This document shows positions 60,433-64,000 of a stretch of DNA of 64,000 bases, in pieces. Under the pieces are notes generated by a model, which saw nothing but the letters and a program-made list of their open reading frames with translations, was not told where the DNA came from and searched no databases. This DNA comes from Oscillospiraceae bacterium (lineage in GTDB: Bacteria > Bacillota > Clostridia > Oscillospirales > Oscillospiraceae), in assembly GCA_022846095.1 (NCBI GenBank), contig AP025583.1, positions 3,373,279-3,437,278 on the forward strand. The letters are read 5' to 3'. The first letter of the stretch is position 1, and each line of letters starts with the position of its first letter. A program made the position numbers and the translations under genes.

Positions 60433-61719
60433 TTACTTGGCCTCCGGCTTTCCCAGATTTTTGAACATGTAACCCTTGTAATTCTCCACGCCGGGCTGGT
60501 CGAAGGGGTTCACCCCCAGCAGCTCACAGGAGAGGTAGCAGGAGAAGAGGAAGAAAAAGTACAGCTGGCCCAGGGTGTGGGCGTCGATGGCCGGAATCTT
60601 GAAGTTCAGGCAGGGGATGCCCCGCTCGCTGTGGGCCGCCATGGTGGCCTTGCGGGCGATGTCGTTCATGTCCCAAAAGTCCTTGCCCGTCAGGTAGTCG
60701 AAGTAGTCCTTCTTGGTCTCGGGGGGCAGGAGCAGCGAGGCGTCCCGCGCCTGCACCTCCACGAAGGTCTCGAAGAGGATGGGGCTGCCCTGCTGCACGA
60801 ACTGTCCGGTGGCGTGGAGATCCTCGGAGTTGGAGGCCGACACGGGGTAGAGGGCGGTGTCGTTTTTGCCCTCGCTCTCGGCGAAGGTCTGAATCCACCA
60901 CTTCGCGAAGTAGTCCAGCCGGGGCTCGAAGTAGGAGAGCATCTCCACCGCATAGCCGTGCTCCAGCATCAGCTTGCGCAGGCAGGCATACTCCAGGGCC
61001 AGGTTCTCCCCGGCGGGCTCGGCGAAGAGCCGGTCCCGCATGTCCCGCATCCCCTGGGTGATTGCCCCGATGTCCACCCCGGCCACCGCCATGGGGAACA
61101 GCCCCACGTCGGACACTACCGAGAACCGCCCGCCCACCCGGGGCGGGAAGGTGAGGAAGGTGTAGCCGTTGTCAGCGCACAGCCGCTCCAGGGTGGAGCC
61201 CGGCGTGCCGGTGGCGAAGATGCGGCGGGCCGCGTCCTCCGGCCCATAGCGCTTTTCCAGGTACTGCCGCAGCACCCGGAAGGCGATGCCCGGCTCCAGG
61301 GTCTCGAAGTTCTTGGCGATGCAGTCGATGTAGACGGACCTGTACCCGTCCAGCTCGGTGAGGGTGCGCTCCATCTCGCAGGCGGAGATGGTGTTGCCCG
61401 CCCAGAATATCTCCGGCCCGCCCTGGGGCCGCAGGGCCTTAATAGCCGCGCGGGAGGACTGGTTGGAGCCGCCGATGCCGATGACCACAAAGGCGTCCGC
61501 GTCGGCCCTGACCCGGTCCGCCTGGGCCCGGAGGAAGGCCACCCGCCCGGGGCCCGCGTGCTCGTCCACCGTGCGCCAGCCCTGGAAGTCGTAGTACGCG
61601 GGGTCGCCCGCCACCGCCCTTGCCAGAATGGGAGCGGCGGCGGCCATTTTGGCCTCCAGCTCGCCGGGGGCCAGCACGGGCTTCAAGTCCGTGTAGGAGA
61701 GTGAAATATCCTTTTTCAT
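60433..61719 (-). CDS. pgi: Glucose-6-phosphate isomerase
   Basis: 428 residues. VVIGIGGSNQSSRAAI binds the sugar phosphate, followed by CIAKNFETLEP, TGTPGSTLERLC, VGGRFSVVSDVG and the late active-site region. It interconverts glucose-6-phosphate and fructose-6-phosphate. It is translated 2 bp after the aldolase gene. Clustering with nagA suggests that it channels hexose phosphates from amino-sugar breakdown. Confidence 0.94.
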   Translation of the reverse strand: MKKDISLSYTDLKPVLAPGELEAKMAAAAPILARAVAGDPAYYDFQGWRTVDEHAGPGRVAFLRAQADRVRADADAFVVIGIGGSNQSSRAAIKALRPQGGPEIFWAGNTISACEMERTLTELDGYRSVYIDCIAKNFETLEPGIAFRVLRQYLEKRYGPEDAARRIFATGTPGSTLERLCADNGYTFLTFPPRVGGRFSVVSDVGLFPMAVAGVDIGAITQGMRDMRDRLFAEPAGENLALEYACLRKLMLEHGYAVEMLSYFEPRLDYFAKWWIQTFAESEGKNDTALYPVSASNSEDLHATGQFVQQGSPILFETFVEVQARDASLLLPPETKKDYFDYLTGKDFWDMNDIARKATMAAHSERGIPCLNFKIPAIDAHTLGQLYFFFLFSCYLSCELLGVNPFDQPGVENYKGYMFKNLGKPEAK

Positions 61720-61721
61720 GC

Positions 61722-62876
61722 CTATAACCCCTTCCTGTAGCGCTCAGCCATCTCTTCCAGGGAGACCTGCTCCACCAGGGGGGCGCGGCCCACGCTGCCG
61801 AACTCCACCACGAGGGTGCCCACGGCCTCCTTCACGCCCCGCTCGATGGCGGCGGTGATGAGCTTGAGGGCCTCGGTCTCCGCCTTGCCGTACATCACGG
61901 TGTCCATGATGGGGGTGAGGAACACCCGGAGGTCGAAGGCCTCCTTACGCGCGCTGAGCAGGGCCGCGATCTCCCCCACCCGGGGGTCGGCGGCCAGGCC
62001 GGGCCGGTCCCGGAAGAGCTCCCGCAGGTTGCGGGTCACGGCCAGGCGGATGTCGGTATCCACGTTAATTTTACCGATGCCGCAGGGGATGGCCGCCTTC
62101 AGCTCCTCCTTGGAGATGCCGTGGGCATTTTGAACGTCGCCCCCCAGGGCGTTGATCTCGTCCACGATATAGCGGGGCACGGTGGAGGAGCCGTGGGAGA
62201 CCAGCGTCCCCCGGATGCCCTCGTGGTTCATGCACTCCCGGATGGCGGTGGGGATCTCCCGGCGCAGCTTCACGTCCTTCCCCTTGCTGGCCCCGTGCAT
62301 GGTGCCGTAGCTGATGGCCAGGGCGTCCACCCCGGTCTTTTGGAAGAACTCGATGGCGGAGAGGGGGTTGGTGTAGGTGGAGTTGGCGGCAAAGACGTGA
62401 TCCTCCACCCCCGCCAGCACGCCTAGCTCCCCTTCCACGCTCACGCCCCGGGCGTGGGCGTACTTGACCACCTCGCGGGTCAGCTCAACGTTCTCCCCGA
62501 AGGGCAGGGAGGAGCCGTCGATCATCACCGAGGTGTAGCCCCCCTCGATGGCGGCCGCGCAGGAGTCGAAGTTCTTGCCGTGGTCCAGGTGGAGCACCAC
62601 GGGGATGGGGGAGTGCCCGGCGTACTTCTTCACCGCGTCGGCGATGTTCCTCGCGCCAATCTTCTTGTCCTCCAGGGTGGCGTTCTGGAAGTCGGCGCGC
62701 CCGCCCATAAAGCCGTTGGCCAGATCCGCGCCCTGGAGGATGGCGGGGGAGCGGAACAGCTCGTGGACCTCGATGACGGCCTTGGCCTGGCAGACCGCGT
62801 TGACGTTGAACGCCCCCTGGGCGTAGCCGTATCGGACCGTGGCGTCCAGCACCGGACGCATTGGAATCAAAGGCAT
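61722..62876 (-). CDS. fba: Class II fructose-bisphosphate aldolase
   Basis: 384 residues, longer than the common 285-310 residue members. Zn ligands are seen as His in VLHLDHGK, Glu in VEGELG, His in SYGTMHGASKG and His in LVSHGSS. NVDTDIRLA is the substrate loop. It splits fructose-1,6-bisphosphate or a related ketose phosphate (tagatose type is possible). It is 5 bp after nagA. Start ATG follows AAGGAGTAATTATT. Confidence 0.92.
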   Translation of the reverse strand: MPLIPMRPVLDATVRYGYAQGAFNVNAVCQAKAVIEVHELFRSPAILQGADLANGFMGGRADFQNATLEDKKIGARNIADAVKKYAGHSPIPVVLHLDHGKNFDSCAAAIEGGYTSVMIDGSSLPFGENVELTREVVKYAHARGVSVEGELGVLAGVEDHVFAANSTYTNPLSAIEFFQKTGVDALAISYGTMHGASKGKDVKLRREIPTAIRECMNHEGIRGTLVSHGSSTVPRYIVDEINALGGDVQNAHGISKEELKAAIPCGIGKINVDTDIRLAVTRNLRELFRDRPGLAADPRVGEIAALLSARKEAFDLRVFLTPIMDTVMYGKAETEALKLITAAIERGVKEAVGTLVVEFGSVGRAPLVEQVSLEEMAERYRKGL

Positions 62877-62881
62877 AATAA

Positions 62882-64000
62882 TTACTCCTTGTTATAGACT
62901 ATCCCCCCGCCCACGGCGGTGCGGACCACGTTGTATTCCCCGTCCAGCAGGACGAGGTCGGCGTCTTTGCCCACGGCGATCTCCCCCCTGTCCGTCCAGC
63001 CCATCAGGGCGGCGGGGTTGGCGCTGAGCAGGGGGGAAACCCCCTCTGGGCCGCGGCCTGTAAAGGCCATCAGATTGCGCAGGGCCTGGGCCATGGTGAG
63101 GGTGGAGCCCGCCCGGACGCCGTTTAAGAGCTTGGCGTCCCCGTCCTCCACCACCACGTCGTTGACTCCCAGCTTGTACCGCCCGTCGGGCAGGCCCGCG
63201 GCCATGATGGAGTCGGTCACCGCCACCACCCGGCCGTACCCCTTGGCTTTCAGGTAGAGCCGCACGGTGCCGGGGTGGAGATGCCGCCCGTCGCAGATGG
63301 CCTCCACGTACACGCCGCTCTCCAGCGCCGCGCCGAAGATGGCCGGGTCGTGCTGGTGGAAAAGCCGCATGGCGTTGCCCAGGTGGGTGGCGGAGCGCAC
63401 CCCCGCCGCCACGCAGGCCATGGCCGCGTCGTATCCCGCGCCGCTGTGCCCCATGGCGCAGACCATGCCCAGCTCCCCGGTCAGGCGGGGGATGAGCGCC
63501 GCCGCGCCGGGGATCTCGGGGGACAGGGTCACGTACTTTACATGCCCCCCCGCCGCGCGCTGGTACTCGGCAAAGAGGCTAAAGTCCGCCTCCTGCATCA
63601 GCAGATGCTCCGGCATGGCCCCCTTGTACTCGGCGGACAGGCAGGGCCCCTCCAGGTGGATGCCCAGCAGGGCCGCCCCGCCGTAGGGCCCGCCCTCGAT
63701 GACCTGCCGGGCCGCCTCGATGCATTTAAGGGTCTGCTCCCGGGTGTCGGTGAGGATGGAGCACAGCCACCCCGTCACCCCCTGGGAGGCGAAGAAGCGC
63801 CCGATGGTCCGCAGGCCCTCCGCGTCGGCGGCGTTCACGTCCACCCCGGCGGCCCCGTGGGTGTGCAGATCCAGAAAGCCGGGCAGGAGAATGCCCCCCG
63901 CGCAGTCTACCTCGGGTAATTTTTTGTCGTTGCAATACGCTTCGGAGAGGGAAACCACCCTCCCCCGCTCCACCGCCACGTCCAGGCGGCGGAGGCTCCC
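62882..64000 (-). CDS. nagA: N-acetylglucosamine-6-phosphate deacetylase (5' end outside the window)
   Basis: The frame is open to the right edge; only about ten to fifteen N-terminal residues should be missing. Motifs: LDLHTHGAAGVDV (metal HxH-like), HLEGPCLS with the metal Glu, GHSGAGYD, THLGNAMRLFH and VTDSIMAAGLPDG. It deacetylates GlcNAc-6-phosphate to glucosamine-6-phosphate in amino-sugar use. The nagB gene is not in the window and may lie just upstream. It heads the visible minus-strand operon. Confidence 0.94.
   Translation of the reverse strand, partial: GSLRRLDVAVERGRVVSLSEAYCNDKKLPEVDCAGGILLPGFLDLHTHGAAGVDVNAADAEGLRTIGRFFASQGVTGWLCSILTDTREQTLKCIEAARQVIEGGPYGGAALLGIHLEGPCLSAEYKGAMPEHLLMQEADFSLFAEYQRAAGGHVKYVTLSPEIPGAAALIPRLTGELGMVCAMGHSGAGYDAAMACVAAGVRSATHLGNAMRLFHQHDPAIFGAALESGVYVEAICDGRHLHPGTVRLYLKAKGYGRVVAVTDSIMAAGLPDGRYKLGVNDVVVEDGDAKLLNGVRAGSTLTMAQALRNLMAFTGRGPEGVSPLLSANPAALMGWTDRGEIAVGKDADLVLLDGEYNVVRTAVGGGIVYNKE

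Noticed and set aside
56272-62876. Sulfoglycolysis (sulfoquinovose) cluster, from TauE/SafE, aldose epimerase, aldolase and isomerase
   Set aside because: No sulfoquinovosidase, sulfofructose kinase or sulfolactaldehyde reductase is seen, and nagA heads the operon.

Overview
The window comes from a GC-rich Firmicute, most likely a gut Oscillospirales bacterium of the Flavonifractor/Intestinimonas/Lawsonibacter type. The reasons are strong AGGAGG ribosome binding sites, many GTG and TTG starts, Gram-positive style lipoproteins, a Bacillus/phage-type thymidylate synthase, an Orr-like racemase, a Stickland-type reductase with selenocysteine, and many ABC importers. The taxon is inferred from gene content; no rRNA or tRNA gene was seen.

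Layout. 1-2.1 kb: the 3' end of a LanM-like lanthipeptide dehydratase, then an amidase and a holin. 2.2-12.4 kb (minus strand): pyruvate kinase; a surface O-acetylation cassette (VOC protein, acyltransferase 3, MBOAT, DHHW protein, MFS); and an amidohydrolase-XRE-serine dehydratase operon. 12.5-24 kb: housekeeping genes (ClC channel, CorC-like protein, Orr-like racemase, thyA-folA-NUDIX, mtaB-S41-alkC, an HPr-like protein). 23.9-32.4 kb: a proline-racemase-family gene, a sigma-54 activator, three palindromic candidate activator sites and a -24/-12 promoter driving an NhaC-type transporter, an argininosuccinate-lyase-like enzyme, an MmgE/PrpD protein and an MFS carrier. 33.5-38 kb: a carbohydrate ABC importer without ATPase plus a TIM-barrel isomerase. 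38.3-46.8 kb: a GntR regulator and a complete oligopeptide ABC importer with two hydrolases. 47.5-53.5 kb (minus): an iron alcohol dehydrogenase, aldehyde dehydrogenase, XRE-cupin regulator, GrdB-type selenoprotein and GrdE-type subunit. 53.9-55.6 kb: a ROK protein and a small, less GC-rich nucleoside-deoxyribosyltransferase-like gene. 56.3-64 kb (minus): nagA, class II aldolase, pgi, a divergent TIM, a LarA-like protein, TauE/SafE and an aldose epimerase.

The two most striking systems are these. (1) The 47.5-53.5 kb operon reads as amino-alcohol to aldehyde to N-substituted glycine, followed by reductive cleavage by a selenoprotein. The best guess is choline to glycine betaine to trimethylamine plus acetyl-phosphate. 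The GrdE-type subunit lacks the Cys that normally becomes the pyruvoyl group, which suits a quaternary amine that cannot form a Schiff base. (2) The sigma-54 operon at 26.4-32.4 kb pairs an argininosuccinate-lyase-like C-N lyase with an MmgE/PrpD protein. This is the same pairing of families as iminodisuccinate lyase and epimerase, and suggests catabolism of an N-substituted aspartate.

Composite intergenic repeats with GCCTTATCCGCCTAAG-type ends and an internal GGGCGATTC/GAATCGCCC hairpin recur at about 15.6, 33, 47 and 56 kb.
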